NCBI GenBank assembly: GCA_948144175.1
Contig: CANXME010000547.1
Location: 27,867 to 91,866 of the forward strand
Direction of reading: 5' to 3'
DNA: 64,000 bases
Origin: Closterium sp. NIES-65
Lineage: Eukaryota; Streptophyta; Zygnematophyceae; Desmidiales; Closteriaceae
Shown here: positions 35,379 to 48,500 of the stretch, in pieces
Layout: every line of letters starts with the position of its first letter
Numbering within the stretch: the stretch's first letter is position 1
The notes under the pieces: model-generated
What the model was told of the DNA's origin: nothing
Database searches by the model: none
The model's input: only the letters and a program-made list of their open reading frames with translations
Made by a program: the position numbers and the translations under genes

Positions 35379-37997
35379 ATGGCTGCCGTGTCGCTCTCCT
35401 CCTCCCTCAGCAGCCTCGCTGGCGCGAAGCTCGCTGTCGCGCAGTCCACGTCAGCGAAGACCTCCAAGGTCCAAGCAGTGCGTTGCGTCGCCGGTCCTTC
35501 CGCTTCTTCCGCCGGGAAGCGCGCAGAGGAGAAGAGCATCTGGGAGAAGCTAGGAACCGGCGCAGCGGCGTTCGGACTAGCCGCCGCGCTTCAACTGACT
35601 CCGTCAGCCGTTGACGGAGCTAAGGCCGACGAGTTCGCAATCCTGCGGTCGCCACCGCCGCTCGAGTCGCACTATTACGACGACGCGAATGTCCTCAGCC
35701 GGATCACGCGGTCGGACATTAAGAAGCTGCTGACGGATTTGGAGGAGCGGACTGGTTTCCATATTGACGCTGTGACCCTGAGGAAGATTGCTGTAAGTTG
35801 ACTAATATCCGCGTTAACAAGTCTTCAGGAAAGTTGTATTAAGCTAGAACGAGTCCGTGCAGAGTCAGGAAGAAGCATTGCTCGTTGCGATAAAGCTGCC
35901 GCTGAAGCGAGATGCTTGTTGAGTCTACTCGATAGTCAACTCGCAGAGCCGGTTCCAGGCATTGCCTGAATCTGCTCCATCACCAGAAGCGGTTTGAGTC
36001 GGTGCCAAACGCATCCGTTTCATACACTGCCTTAATGAGCGCCAATGCCAGAATGAAGCTGGATTACGCTATTTATTACCTGTTTCTTTTCTTAGAACGA
36101 TATTTTATTCCTCCTCCCCATTCAGGGATACCAGATGATGACCACTCAAGGGATACTGTTGATTCCTCCCATTCATTGGTGGCTTCTCTCCTCCAGCTCT
36201 CCCCTCGTCCCCCCTCTCCACTCCCAAAGAGCGAAGACAGTCTTCCCCAGGAGGAGGACAGACGACAGTCGATCCGGATTTCAACGATCAATTCATAACC
36301 AATTTTCAGGCGTCCGAATCAATTCAGTCCTTTTTGTTACGAGCATGCTGTCACCCTCCCCGCGCACTCAGGATAACCGTGGACGATAATCACTCCAGAT
36401 AAGAGCCTCGAGTCGCGTGGCACCCCACGGTGGAGCGGGGTGACGAGCAGCCACCTACCCATGCATCCCTCCCTGACAATTTCCCTCATTTCTCCTCCGC
36501 ACATCCCCCTCCCCCACCCCCGAAGGGAAAGGGCGACGTTTTCGAACTCGCGGACAGGATCCTCGAGTCGTGGTACCCCACAGTGGAGGAGGGCGACAAG
36601 CGGCCCTTAGCGCCCATTCTCCCCTGCCAGTCTTCTTCATTCCTTGCTCCCTCGTCTCCGTGATACCCAAACATTTCAGGGCAAGGGCGACGTGTTCGAG
36701 CTCGCGGACAGGATTCTCGAGTCGTGGTACCCGACCGTGGAGGAGGGCGACAAGCGCGGAGTCGTGCTCCTCGTCACCTCGCAGAAGGAGGGAGCCGTCG
36801 CCGGCGGTCCCACGTTCATTGAGACCATTGGGGATGAGGTGTTCGAGGGCATCGTCTCTGAGAACCTTCCAGGTGAGCCTTCCTCGCTTGCAGTCTGTCA
36901 GTCCGTCGTTCAGGCGGTCCCACGTTTATTGATACGATTGGGGATGAGGTGTTTGTTCGAGGGCATCGTGTCTGAGAGCCTTCCAGGTGAGCCTGCCTTC
37001 ATCGCCTCACAGTTGAGAACGGCTGAAACGTACCTGCGCCCCTTGGTGTCGCCTCTCACAATTTGAGTCAAAATAGGCTCATCACCTATCACCTGCGCCC
37101 GTTGGTGTTGCTCTCACTCAAACAAGACTCCCTCCCTCCCTCCCTCCCTCCCATCCTCACCACTTCCTCCCCTCTTCTTACTCACTTGCTCCTCCCATCC
37201 CGCACCCCACCTTTCTCCCGCCCCCAGTCGTGGCCACTGAGCAGCCTTGTACTCCTCAGCAGCTCGTATGCAGTCGACTCATAAGTTACTTCGTTCTCCC
37301 GCCACCAGTCGCGGCCACTGAGCAGCCTTGTACTCCTCAGCAGCTCTTATGAACAAATAAGTATCTCAAGAATCTCCTTCCCGTCCCCCCCCTGTGCTTG
37401 TCCCTCACCCCCCTATGCTTGTCCCTCACCCCCCTATGCTTGTCCCTCACCCCCCTATGCTTGTCCCTCACCCCCCTAAGCTTGTCCCTCCGCACCTCTG
37501 TTCTGGCGACTGAGGAGCGTTACAACGAGGCTATGTACTCAACAACCAAGCGCCTCACATGCATCAACTCCCACCCCCCTATCCCCGCCCCCTCCCCGTT
37601 CACCTTCCTCTCTCTCGCAGTTTTGGCCACTGAGGAGCGTTACAATGAGGCCACGTACTCGACAGCAGCCCGTATTTTCAACGAGCCGGCTCAAGAATCT
37701 CACCCCCTTCCCCCATCTCCTTCCCCCACCATACCCTATCTCCTCACCTCAGTCCTGGCCACTGAGGAGCGCTACAACGAGGCCATGTACTCGACAACCA
37801 AGCGCCTTGTAGCGCGGATCAACGGAGAGCCGGATATCCCGGGTCCCAAGTTCAATGACGCAAAGCGGGAATCCAACTACAAGACGCGCGAAGAGACCGA
37901 TTCGAAGCGCGACCAATTTACGACGGTTGTGGGCGGGCTTTTGGTCATCGCATTTGTGGTTCCGATGCTTCAGTATTATGCATACGTCAAGAAGTAG
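35379..37997 (+). CDS. TLP18.3: Thylakoid lumen 18.3 kDa protein (TLP18.3, TPM domain)
   Basis: Three exons, 35379-35792, 36680-36872 and 37753-37997, join in phase to 283 residues, against 285 in Arabidopsis TLP18.3. Residues 1 to about 85 look like a bipartite transit peptide: a Ser/Ala-rich chloroplast part, then the hydrophobic lumen signal AAAFGLAAALQLTPSAVDGA before KADEF. The TPM domain follows (YYDDANVLSRITRSDIKKLL, ILESWYPTVEEGDKRGVVLL, TSQKEGAVAGGPTFIETIGD). The C-terminus has one membrane segment (VVGGLLVIAFVVPMLQYY) and ends YVKK. In plants this protein has acid phosphatase activity and supports the photosystem II repair cycle in the thylakoid lumen. Exons 2 and 3 both have partial copies nearby. 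Confidence 0.95.
36410..36670 (+). repeat. Partial copies of TLP18.3 exon 2 (upstream)
   Basis: Fragments of exon 2 precede the real one. A short one at about 36410-36455 reads GAGTCGCGTGGCACCCCACG. A better one at 36523-36605 reads GKGDVFELADRILESWYPTV and stops after GDKR. The real exon begins at 36680 with the same words. Confidence 0.88.
36905..37680 (+). repeat. Copies of TLP18.3 exon 2 end and exon 3 start
   Basis: The exon-2 end (GGTCCCACGTTTATTGATAC ... CTTCCAG|GTGAGC) is repeated at 36914-36992 with its donor. The exon-3 start is repeated at 37227, 37305, 37497 and 37618 (LATEERYNEAMYSTTKRL in the best copy), each after an acceptor-like CAG or similar, before the full exon at 37753. 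C/T-rich tracts fill the gaps. Confidence 0.85.
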
Positions 37998-39503
37998 AGA
38001 GATATACAGGGGGGTGTTGCGGAACGGAGTGTGATTTCTTATTTTTGTTTGTGTTTGAGTTGTAAGTACAGTTGGCAAAATGTTGGGATTCAACAAGTTG
38101 GAAGAACTCACCTGAAGTGTGCTGCAGCTCCTGCCCTCTTGCCTCTCCCATTCGTAATTCCATCTTCCTCTTGGTCCAACATCCCCTCACTCCTTTGCTT
38201 TCTCTCCATCGCTCCCCTACCTCCCTCTTCCTTCTCCCTCCCTCCTCTCCCCTCTCCCCCTTCTCCCTTTGACTCCCTCTCAGGCTCTCACCCTTTTATT
38301 TCTCCCTCTATCCCTAACTCTTTGCTTATCCAGTCTTGGCCTCATTGCCACCAAAACTATGGTACGGTAGTTGAAGATGGAAATTGCTGGGTGGTTGGGA
38401 TGGAAGATTTCAACTGTGGAAGAGTGCGTCAAATGAAGTGTTGTAGCAATTTCCCTGACAAACTAATCTCATCAGTATCACAGAAAGAGACCATACAATT
38501 TGCAGGCGTGTGACTTGGTAATTGTTTTTCCCACATCTACGGAATTCTCTTTTCGTTTTACACACTAGCAAATGTCTCCATCGCTCCTAACGGTCAAATT
38601 TCAATATCATGTCAGCGAACCAAAATTATTCCCGCCATTCCGCCGACGTCGCGTTGGGAAGCAAAGGATGGTGCGCGGTTCGGTGTGGGAGCGCCGTGGT
38701 GACGGATTGAACATGCTGACGACTGTGGGGGTGACAGATGGACGGTCACCACTCGCCTCTGACATAACCGACTGCTTTGGTCAAGCGCTGATGGAAGCTC
38801 CAGTCAAGCAATCCCGTAGTGCGGTTCAGTAGATTTCCACACGGTAAACAGCGTTGTTTTTTCCATACCTCTTCGCACCGTACCGCACCAAACGAAACCG
38901 TGACTAGGCATTATTGTCACACCAAGCTAAGAATAATGCTCGTTGTTCTGTTGCTACTCCAAGAGTCCAGAACTAGATAAATGACCATGTTCATTCCCCG
39001 CCGCCCAAGAATTTTATTTCAGCAACGCTCTCTGGTGCTAGTCCTGAGACAAAGCTCATAAACACAGCAAAGGCGCCTTTTTTAGAGAATTGTCAGTCTG
39101 TTTCTCGAGTTTAGTATGCTCAATTTCGCGAAAGAGTGACGACAAGCGGAACTAGGAAGGCATTTACAGTTCAGGACAGCCATAGAGCGGAACGCATTGT
39201 CGGTCGGTGTTAAATCTTGGAAGGTAGTGTGTGCAAGCACTAACACGATAGGCATGTTATGTTTCTGTACGTTTGGAGCTTGAGCTATGCAGTAATAGAA
39301 CCTGCACTTGTCTGCCATTCCTGAACCTCTCCCAAGAGCTCTTGCCGTTGAGATTACACTGGAAACGCTTAACAATAATTTGCCGTTCCAAGCCGTTCGA
39401 TTTGGATACAAGGTTCTCGTGGAAAAAACCGCGAATAGTTCTTGACAGGCACGCGGCGACACACTGCGATTTGTTGTCGCGACGATTCTGAGTGTCGCAA
39501 ACC
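37998..39503. other. Intergenic region, no gene recognised
   Basis: A pyrimidine-rich tract lies at 38140-38310. Short open frames occur (for example 38572-38832) but have no recognisable domain. The TBL promoter should lie before 39504. Confidence 0.5.
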
Positions 39504-42500
39504 ATGTCGCCCGTTCGCCACAAGCGGTTGCTCTCTAACTCTCTCAACGTCGCACGCTTCGTCGCACCAGCGATAGCCGTCGTACTGCTTGCGACTGTAC
39601 AGGGATTTGTTCGAGCCGCCCCCGGAACTGCAGGTATTGCTTACTACACGCAGGCATTTCTTCACTCACTTTGTTTCAACCACTATCATACACCTGACAT
39701 CAGTTCCCTTGCCTCTTCCGTACAGTGCCTTGTGTTGACTCTCCTCTCTCGTCACCGTCTGTTTCCTTGCACTACCCTCGCCTCTTCCCCGCGCGTTCCC
39801 TTTCCTGATCAGGAGGATGCACGAATTACAGCCAGGGAAGGTGGGTACGCGATAACAGCCGACCTGCTTACGATGCCAGCACCTGCAAGTACATGGTGTG
39901 TAACTGGGCTCAAATCGAAGAAGCTGGTAGCGCGAACATACATGCACGCGGGGTCACTGCGGGTAGGGTGAACCGCTTCGTGCGCAAGACTGCTCGTCGC
40001 AGGAAATTGTCTGCAGCAGCGTGCACGTGCGTGTAGTAGTCGTGGATTAAGAATCCTCAAAACTGGCCTGTAACAATAAATTAATTGCATTTATTACGCA
40101 TTTGCGGCATGTAAGCCCGCAAATTGCATCCGGCAGAGATGACCTCTAACCTTGAGATGTAATGCACATGGAATAAAGGGGTTTCCTCATGCCTTGCGAA
40201 CCGTCTTCCTCCTCTCCTGCTGTGCCGTTTCATCTCCCTTGTTCCCCTTAACCCCTTCTCCCTCCCACCCCGTGCCATCCCCTTCCCCTTGCGCTCCCCC
40301 TATAGGGAGTGAGCAACTGCATGAAGCAAAGCGGGCGATCAAAAGACTGGCTGGTGAGTGCCTGGGCGTTGAATTTTACTGCCTTGACTCGTAGAACGTG
40401 AGTAGTGAGCGCGGGAGAGAGTAAGAAGTGAGCGCTCTATTGTAGGATTGTACTCCCTTCAGGGTGTAAGACAAAGCGGGGGATCGAAGGACTGGCTGGT
40501 GGGTGCCTTGGCGTTGAATTTGACTGCCTTGACTCGTAGAGCGTGATATTGAGCGCGGGGAGAGTGAGTAGTGAGCGCGGGGAGAGTGAGTAGTGAGCGC
40601 GGGGAGAGTGAGTAGTGAGCGCGGGGAGAGTGAGTAGTGAGCGCGGGGAGAGTGAGTAGTGAGCGCGGGGAGAGTGAGTAGTGAGCGCGGGGAGAGTGAG
40701 TAGTGAGCGCGGGGAGAGTGAGTAGTGAGCGCGGGGAGAGTGAGTAGTGAGCGCGGTAGAGAGTGAGTAGTGGGTGCGGCAGAAAGTGAATAGTGAGTGC
40801 CGGAGAGAATGAGTAGTAAACGGAGAGAATCAATAGTGAGTGCCGGAGAGAATGAGTAGTGAACGGAGAGAATCAATAGTGAGTGCCGGAGAGAATCAAT
40901 AGTGAGTGCCGGAGAGAATGAGTAGTAAACGGAGAAAATTATTATTTGAGTGCCGGAGAGAGTGAGTATTGCGTGGGGGGCTCCAACATCGGCCCTGGAA
41001 GCTGAATGAGTGCAATGCTCGGCTTGCCCATCCTTCCCATACCTCGCCCCATCCCCCCATTTTATGTTCCTCGTCGTCGTCCTCCCATCCCCCCATTTCA
41101 TCCTCTGTCCGTGCAGTATTGGTCCTGGAATCCCAATGGGTGCCCTGCGAATGGCATGCGCATACTTACTATACCTCGCCCCATCCCCCATCTTCATGTT
41201 CCTCTATTCCTCACTACGTCGTCATCCCCCCATCCCCCCCCCCCCCCCCCCCCCCCCCAGATTTTATCCACTGCCCCGTGCAGTGTTGGTCCTGGAAACC
41301 CAATGGGTGCCCTGCACGCCATGCCAGTCCTTTCCATACCTCGCCCCGCCCCCCCACTTCATGTTCCTCTCTGTTCTCCCCATCTCGTCGTCCTCCCATC
41401 CCCCTAATTCATCCACTGTCCCGTGCAGTATTGGTCCTGGAAGCCCAATGGGTGCCCCCGGACATGGCATGCTTGCCCTTACTTTCTCAGCCCATCCAAT
41501 TTCCTCCATTTAACGTCCCTCTGTTCTCACCCCCCGTGCAGTATTGGTCCTGGAAGCCCAATGGGTGCCCTGCACACGGCATGCTCGTCCTTACTAAACC
41601 TCGCCAGTCCCGTTTCAATTCTTGTTCTATTTTCCCCACTGTTCGGTGTCCCTCTATTCCCACCCCCCGTGCAGTATTGGTCCTGGAAGCCCAACAGGTG
41701 CCCTGCATGCGTCATTCTCGTCCTTCCTATACCTCACCCCATCCCGTTGCCCCCAATTTAGCATTCCTCCATTCCGTGTTCCTCCATTCCGTGTTCCCCC
41801 GTTCCTCCCCCCGTGCAGTATTGGTCCTGGAAGCCCAACGGGTGCCCTGCGAGTGGCATGCGCTTTGATGCACCAGGTTTCCTCAAACTCATGAAGAACA
41901 AGTGAGTTGCGAGGGGTTCAAGCAGAGATGCGCACGTACGTGCATGCATGTGTACACACTCCCACAGGGAAGAGTTCATCTCGTTGTGATTGTAAGTGTA
42001 GACAAGTCCACCTCGGCTAAATGCTTCCGTCCTACCTTTTGCACTCCGTCCGTCCGTCCGTCCGTCCGTCCGTCCCTCCCTCCCTCCCTCCCTTCTTCCC
42101 TCCCTCATTCCCTCCCTTCCTCCCTCCCTCCCTCACTCCCTCCCTCACTCCCTCCCTTCCTCTTTCACTCACTCACTCACTCACTCCCCCCCTCCCTTCC
42201 TCCCTCACTCCTTCTCCCCCTCCCTACGTACTTCCCTACCTCCCTCCCTCCGTGTGTTCAACAGGGTGTTTGCGAGTGTGGGCGAGTCCATCTCCGTTAG
42301 AGGCTTCCTCCTTGCAGTCGTCTGCAATGTAAGAACGCGTTTCTATTTATCTTCTCCGCCTGTGGGTGTAGACACTGCATGTACAAACCAGAGATTGAGG
42401 AGAAAATGCATTTGCAAGACCAAACGAATTTTGGTGGGATACTGAGGTGTACCATATGCTTAGTCACAACGTGACACCTGCCATTGAGATGTCTCTAACG

Positions 42501-45500
42501 AGGATCCTAATCTTCTGATACTGAGGTGTACCATATGCTTAGTCACGACGTGACACCTGCCAATTGGTAACAAATTTGTTACCAACAGGTGTCACGTTGA
42601 GACGTCTTTAAACAGAATTGTTATCGCGTGGTCTTATCTTCTGATACCGAGGTGTACCATAAGTCCAGTCACAAATGTGACACCTGCCAACTTCCCCACT
42701 CCCCAAATCCCACTTTCGCACAGTCGCACAGGCTACCGAGTTTACGAGGGTAGATCTGCCAGAGAGACCCAACAAGCTCAATTATATGTTAACTCGAGAT
42801 TTGCCTGCTCTGCGCCTCCCTTCCCCTCCCTTTCCTCTTCCACCCGCCTATGCTTCCTCAGATCGCCAACCCAAGTTTACAGAAGTGAAGCTGCTAGCTA
42901 AACCCAACAAAGTTCAATGTTGACTCGATTCAATCATCCACCGCCCCTCCTTTCACTGCCTCTCTTCCTCAGATCGCCAAGTTTACACAAGTGAAGATGC
43001 TAGCTAAACCCAACAAGTTTGGAGATACCGAGGTTTACGTCGTGCCCAGTTACAACGTGACACTTGTCAACTTCTGGGCGCAGTTCCTAGTCGCGATTGA
43101 CCGGAGCAACCAGGTGAGGAAGGGGGGTGGTGGTGGGGGAGAATGTAGTTGAATTTTGAGGGGAGGAGGAGGGGGGAAAATAGACTTTTGAGTCGAGTCA
43201 CAGCGTGACACTTGTCTACTTCTGGGCGCAGTTCCTAGTCGCGATTGACAGGAGCAACCAGGTGGGCGGGGCGGGGGGGGGGAGTGAAGGTACTAGACTT
43301 TTGAGTCGAGTCACAACGTGACACTTGTCAACTACTGGGCGCAGTTCCGGTCGCCATTGACCGGAGCAACCAGGTGAGGGGGTGGAGGGGGTGGAATGGG
43401 GAGTGGGGACAAGATAAAAAAGTGATTCTTGCAAAGTCGGGTGGGGGTGGGGGGGGGGGGGGGGGGGGGGGGGTGGGGTGGGGAATAGATAAAAGGGTGG
43501 TCTCTTGTAAAGCCTGTGCATTTTCCTTCGGCTTTCAATCCGCTGAATGTGCATTATCGTTCTTGCTCGTCTCTGCATTTCCCGTTCTGTCTCTTCACCC
43601 CTGTGTTCTTGTTTTTTCCATCCCTCTCTCCCCTACCTCCCAAAATTCCACTCTTAAACCTACTTTCAAACAATAACCAATTTAGGTCCGGCAAAACCAA
43701 GCCTTGGCATGTTCCCGCCCATTCCTGTCCCCCGAACCAGACTCTCGCCAGGTTCGGCAACACCAAGCCTGCGCTACAGGACACCGTGGTGAACCTCCAC
43801 AAGCTGGACCCCTCCTGGGCGGCAAAACTCGACTTGATCCACGTCATCGTGTTGCAGACTGCCACGGACTGGCCGGCAGGGCGTGGCCTTATGCGGCGGT
43901 ACTATGCTGACGCGAATTGGAACGCCATCAAGCCGGCTCCTTCGACCTATGAAGCGTACGAGTGAGTTCTCTTGCAGATGGTAGGTACTCTGCAGAAGGG
44001 AAGGTACAACCGCCAGGGCGTGACCTTCTGCGGCGGTACTACGCTGATGCGAATTGGAACGCCATCAAACCGGCTCCTTCAACTTATGAAGCATATGAGT
44101 AAGTTACTTGTCACATGTAGTTGGTCTTGTCAAAGCTGCTTGATTGACATGTGACCTTATGCGGCGGTAATACGCTGATGCGAATTGAAATGCAGCCAAA
44201 CCGGCTCCTTCGACTTATGAAGCATACGAGTGAGTTTTCTTGTCACGTGTAGGTAATCTTGTCTTTGCTGGATGAATGAAATGTGACCTTACGCGGCGGT
44301 GCTATGCTGATAAGAACCGGAATGCAATCAAGCCAGCTCCTTAAAACCTATGAAGCGCACGCGTAAGTTATCTTGTCACAAGTAGCTAGTCTTTTCTTTG
44401 CTGGTTAATTGAACTGCTGTGATGTTACGTTGATGGTTGCTAGATTGCGATGAAACCAGATCCTGCAACATAGAGCTTACGCTGAGCTTTTTCTCCTCTA
44501 TGCTTGCTAGTCTCTCTTATGATTGCTGGGTGAGGCATGATGTAACTCGCGAGATGGCGTGATGTTGTTAGCCTTCTCTCTCATTAACTGCTCGCCCCTC
44601 CTCTTTCGTCTCTCTCCTCTCTCCTTTATCCCTCTCCTCTCTCCCGTCACCCCCCTCTCCCCTTACAAAATCGGCATGCGGACCGTGTTCAATGCGTTCG
44701 CAGGCCGCAACAAGAGGACAAAGCCCTTCCCCGTGCTCTACTTCCTCTCATTGCTGCTCTCCCCTACTCCTCCCTCACCCTACTCCTGTCTCCGTCCACC
44801 CCCACCCCAGAATCGGCATGCGGACCGTGTTCAATGCGTTCGCAGGGCGCAACGAGAAGGAAAAGCCCTTCCCCGTGCCCTACTTCCTCTCATTGCTGCT
44901 CTCCACTCCTCGACTCTTCTCTCTCTTACTCCTGCCTCCATCCCCCCTTACCACAGGATCGGCATGAGAACAGTGTTCAACGCATTCGCAGGGCGCAACA
45001 AGAGGGGAAAGCCGTTCCCGGTCCCCTACTTCCTCTCATTGCTGCTCTCCACTCCTCGACTCTTCCCTCCCTTACTCCTGCCTCCATCCCCCTTACCACA
45101 GGATCGGCATGAGGACTGTGTTCAGTGCATTCGCAGGGCGCAACAAGAGGGGAAAGCCCTTCCCAGTGCCCTACTTCCTGTCAGCGCCTCCTCGGCTCAA
45201 CGGCTGCCAAAACGTCTCTTCCCTCAGCTCGCCACAGCAGGTGCGTGTAGCTTTGATCAATTTAGGTACACCATCCAGTCTTAGCGGTCTTTGTGTAGGT
45301 TCCTCCCCATCCAGCCGGAGCTCTGTTGGTGTGACTTTTGAGAATTCTCACAAGTCTCCATCCAGCCAGAGCTCTCTCGGCCCCTCCTCGTCTCAACGGC
45401 TGTCAGAACGTCTCTTCCCTCAGCAGCCCACAGCAGGTACGTGTACCTTGGAAGGTGGGTCTATTACTTTTTACAGAAACCACATGATAGAAGTGGTGTT

Positions 45501-48500
45501 TTGAGACGTGTCCTCCCTCAGCTCTCCACAGCACGTGCGTGTAGCTCTAGCGCTGCTGGTAACAACATAAAGACACCTCAGTCTCTCTCAGAAACACCTC
45601 AAAGCAGGCCCTAAGGGATCACCGTGCTTGATCCCTAAACCAGGCTCTTTCTCTCGGCCCCTCCTCGCCTCAACGGCTGTCAGAACGGCACTTCCCTCAG
45701 CAGCCCACAGCAGGTGGGTGTGCAGCAGTGAAAGAAGTCTGGTTGGTGTATGTATCTGGCATGGCACCACCCACACTTCCTGCCCTACTTCCTCTCTGTC
45801 CCATCTCACCTCAACGGCTGTCAGAACGGCACTTCCCTCAGCAGCCCACAGCAGGTGGGTGTGCAGCAGTGAAAGAAGTCTGGTTGGTGTATGTATCTGG
45901 CATGGCACCACCCACACTTCCTGCCCTACTTCCTCTCTGTCCCATCTCGCCTCAACGGCTGTCAGAACGGCACTTCCCTCAGCAGCCCACAGCAGGTGGG
46001 TGTGCAGCATGGAAGGTGGGTTGTGCAGCAGTGACAGAAGCTGGGTTGTTGTATCTGGGTCCCACGGGTCAGTGCTTGTCATGAAGAAGAGCAGCAGTAG
46101 GAGCGGATGTCTTAGCAAAAGACGATAGTCTCGCTAGAGAATTCTCAAAAGTGAGTTAACCCTTTGAAGCTGGGTTGGTGTATCTGGCACCACCCACACT
46201 TCGTGCCCTACTTTCCTCTCAACCCCTCCTCGCCTCAACGGCTGCCAAAACGTCTGACAGAGACGGAGAGCTGGGGGAAGGGACGTTCTGGCAGCCACGT
46301 GTAGAGAGGGTATTTTTGAGACGTCTCAACAATACCCTCCTCACCTCATCGGCTGCCAAAGCGTCTGACAGAGACGGAGAGCTGGGGGAAGAGACGTTCT
46401 GACAGCCGTTGAGGCGAGGAGGGGCTGAGAGAGAGACCCATGCGTCAGAACGTCTCTGTTCTGACCCCGAACAGAGATGTTGCCTGCACCCACCCTCTCC
46501 CATATCCAGGCAACATCTCTGTTCGGGGTCAGAACAGAGAAAGACCCTGCCTTAGCACCCACCCTCTCCCATATCCAGGCAACATCTCTGTTCGGGGTCA
46601 GAACAGAGAAAGACCCTGCCTTAGCACCCACCCTCTCCCATATCCAGGCAACATCTCTGTTCGGGGTCAGAACAGAGAAAGACCCTGCCTTAGCACCCAC
46701 CCTCTCCCATATCCAGGCAACATCTCTGTTCCTCCCCGTCCCCCTCGGTGACAACAATGCATCTCAAGACTTCCTCCCCATCCAGCAAAGATAATCCAAA
46801 ACTGCCGCCTCGCCCCTTCCGATTCCTCCCCATCACCTACCTCTCTATGTTCCCTTCTCCCTTCCTTCCTCCCCCTCCATCTCACAACCAGGTAGCATCT
46901 CTCTTCTGTGACAACAAGGCAGCGCGTGGTTTCCTCCCCATCCAGCAGAGGGTCTTTGCCCCACGCACCTGCTGATACAGTAGTCTCACCTCATCCCCTC
47001 CTGCACCCATCCCATAACCAGGTAGCATCTCTCTTCCGTGACAACAAGGCATCGCGTGGTTTCCTCCCCATCCAGCAGAGGGTCTTCGCCCCACGCACCT
47101 GCTGATACAGTAGTCTCCCCTCATCCCCTCCTGCACCCATCCCATAACCAGGTAGCATCTCTCTTCCGTGACAACAAGGCATCGCGTGGTTTCCTCCCCA
47201 TCCAGCAGAGGGTCTTCGCCCCACGCACCTGCTGATACAGTAGTCTCCCCTCATCCCCTCCTGCACCCATCCCATAACCAGGTAGCATCTCTCTTCTGTG
47301 ACAACAAGGCATCGCGTGGTTTCCTCCCCATCCAGCAGAGGGTCTTCGCCCCACGCACCTGCTGATAAAGTAGTCTCCCTTCATCCCCTCCTGCACCCAT
47401 CCCACAACCAGGTAGCATCTCTCTTCCGTGACAACAAGGCATCGCGTGGTTTCCTCCCCATCCAGCAGAGGGTCTTCGCCCCACGCACCTGCTGATACAG
47501 TAGTCTCCCCTCATCCCCTCCTGCACCCATCCCATAATCAGGTAGCATCTCTCTTCCATGACAACAAAGCATCGCGTGGTTTCCTCCCCATCCAGCAGAG
47601 GGTCTTCGCCCCACGCACCTGCTGATACAGTAATCTCCCCTCATCCCCTCCTGCACCCATCCCATAACCAGGTAGCATCTCTCTTCCGTGACAACAAGGC
47701 ATCGCGTGGTTTCCTCCCCATCCAGCAGAGGGTCTTCGCCCCACGCACCTGCTGATACAGTAGTCTCCCCTCATCCCCTCCTGCACCCATCCCATAACCA
47801 GGTAGCATCTCTCTTCCGTGACAACAAGGCATCGCGTGGTTTCCTCCCCATCCAGCAGAGGGTCTTCGCCCCACGCACCTGCTGATACAGTAGCCTCCCC
47901 TCATCCCCTCCTGCACCCATCCCACAACCAGGTAGCATCTCTCTTCCGTGACAACAAGGCATCGCGTGGATTCCTCCCCATTCAGCAGAGGGTCTTCGCC
48001 CCTCTCCTCCCTCTCTCCTGCCTCCACCCCTCCCTCCCACAACCAGGTGACATCTCTGTTCCGAGACAACAAGGCATCTCGCGGTTTCCTCCCCATCGAA
48101 CAGAGGGCCTTCTACAATTGATGCCAACCCATGAGCAAATATTTCCCCTCTTCCCCTTTCCCCCTATTACCAGGTAGCACCTCTCTTCGGTGACAACAAG
48201 GCGTCGCGTGGATTCCTCCCCATACAGCAGAAGATATATTTCAAACTGCTGCCCTCTCTGCTTCCTGCTCATTCAGTAGTCTTTGAGGTCGTTTTTGAGG
48301 CGCCTCAAAGGTCGTTTTTGAGGCGCCTAAAAAAAATATATATTTCAAACTGCTGCCCTCTCTGATTCCTGCTCATTCAGTAGTCTTTCTCCTCCCTCTC
48401 CTCCCTCTCCTCCCTTTCACACAAGCAGGTGACATCCCTTTTCAACGACAACAAGGCATCCAAGGGTTTCCTCCCCATCCAGCAGAAAGTCTTCCAAAAC

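Noticed and set aside
37398-37500. Leu/Ser/Pro repeat open frame (CCTATGCTTGTCCCTCACCC units)
   Set aside because: It is a C/T-rich minisatellite in the TLP18.3 intron, out of phase with the true exon 3.
38572-38832. 86-codon open frame between TLP18.3 and TBL
   Set aside because: No domain, no splice-supported extension and no similarity recognised; not distinguishable from chance.
40540-40760. 23-bp repeats resembling CRISPR repeats
   Set aside because: Units are head-to-tail with no spacers and grade into degenerate copies, so it is a minisatellite.
46885-48060. Regular 130-bp direct repeats resembling a CRISPR-like or satellite array
   Set aside because: Every unit contains the same acceptor and exon-9 start with no unique spacers. 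It is an exon-fragment array in an intron of a eukaryotic gene.
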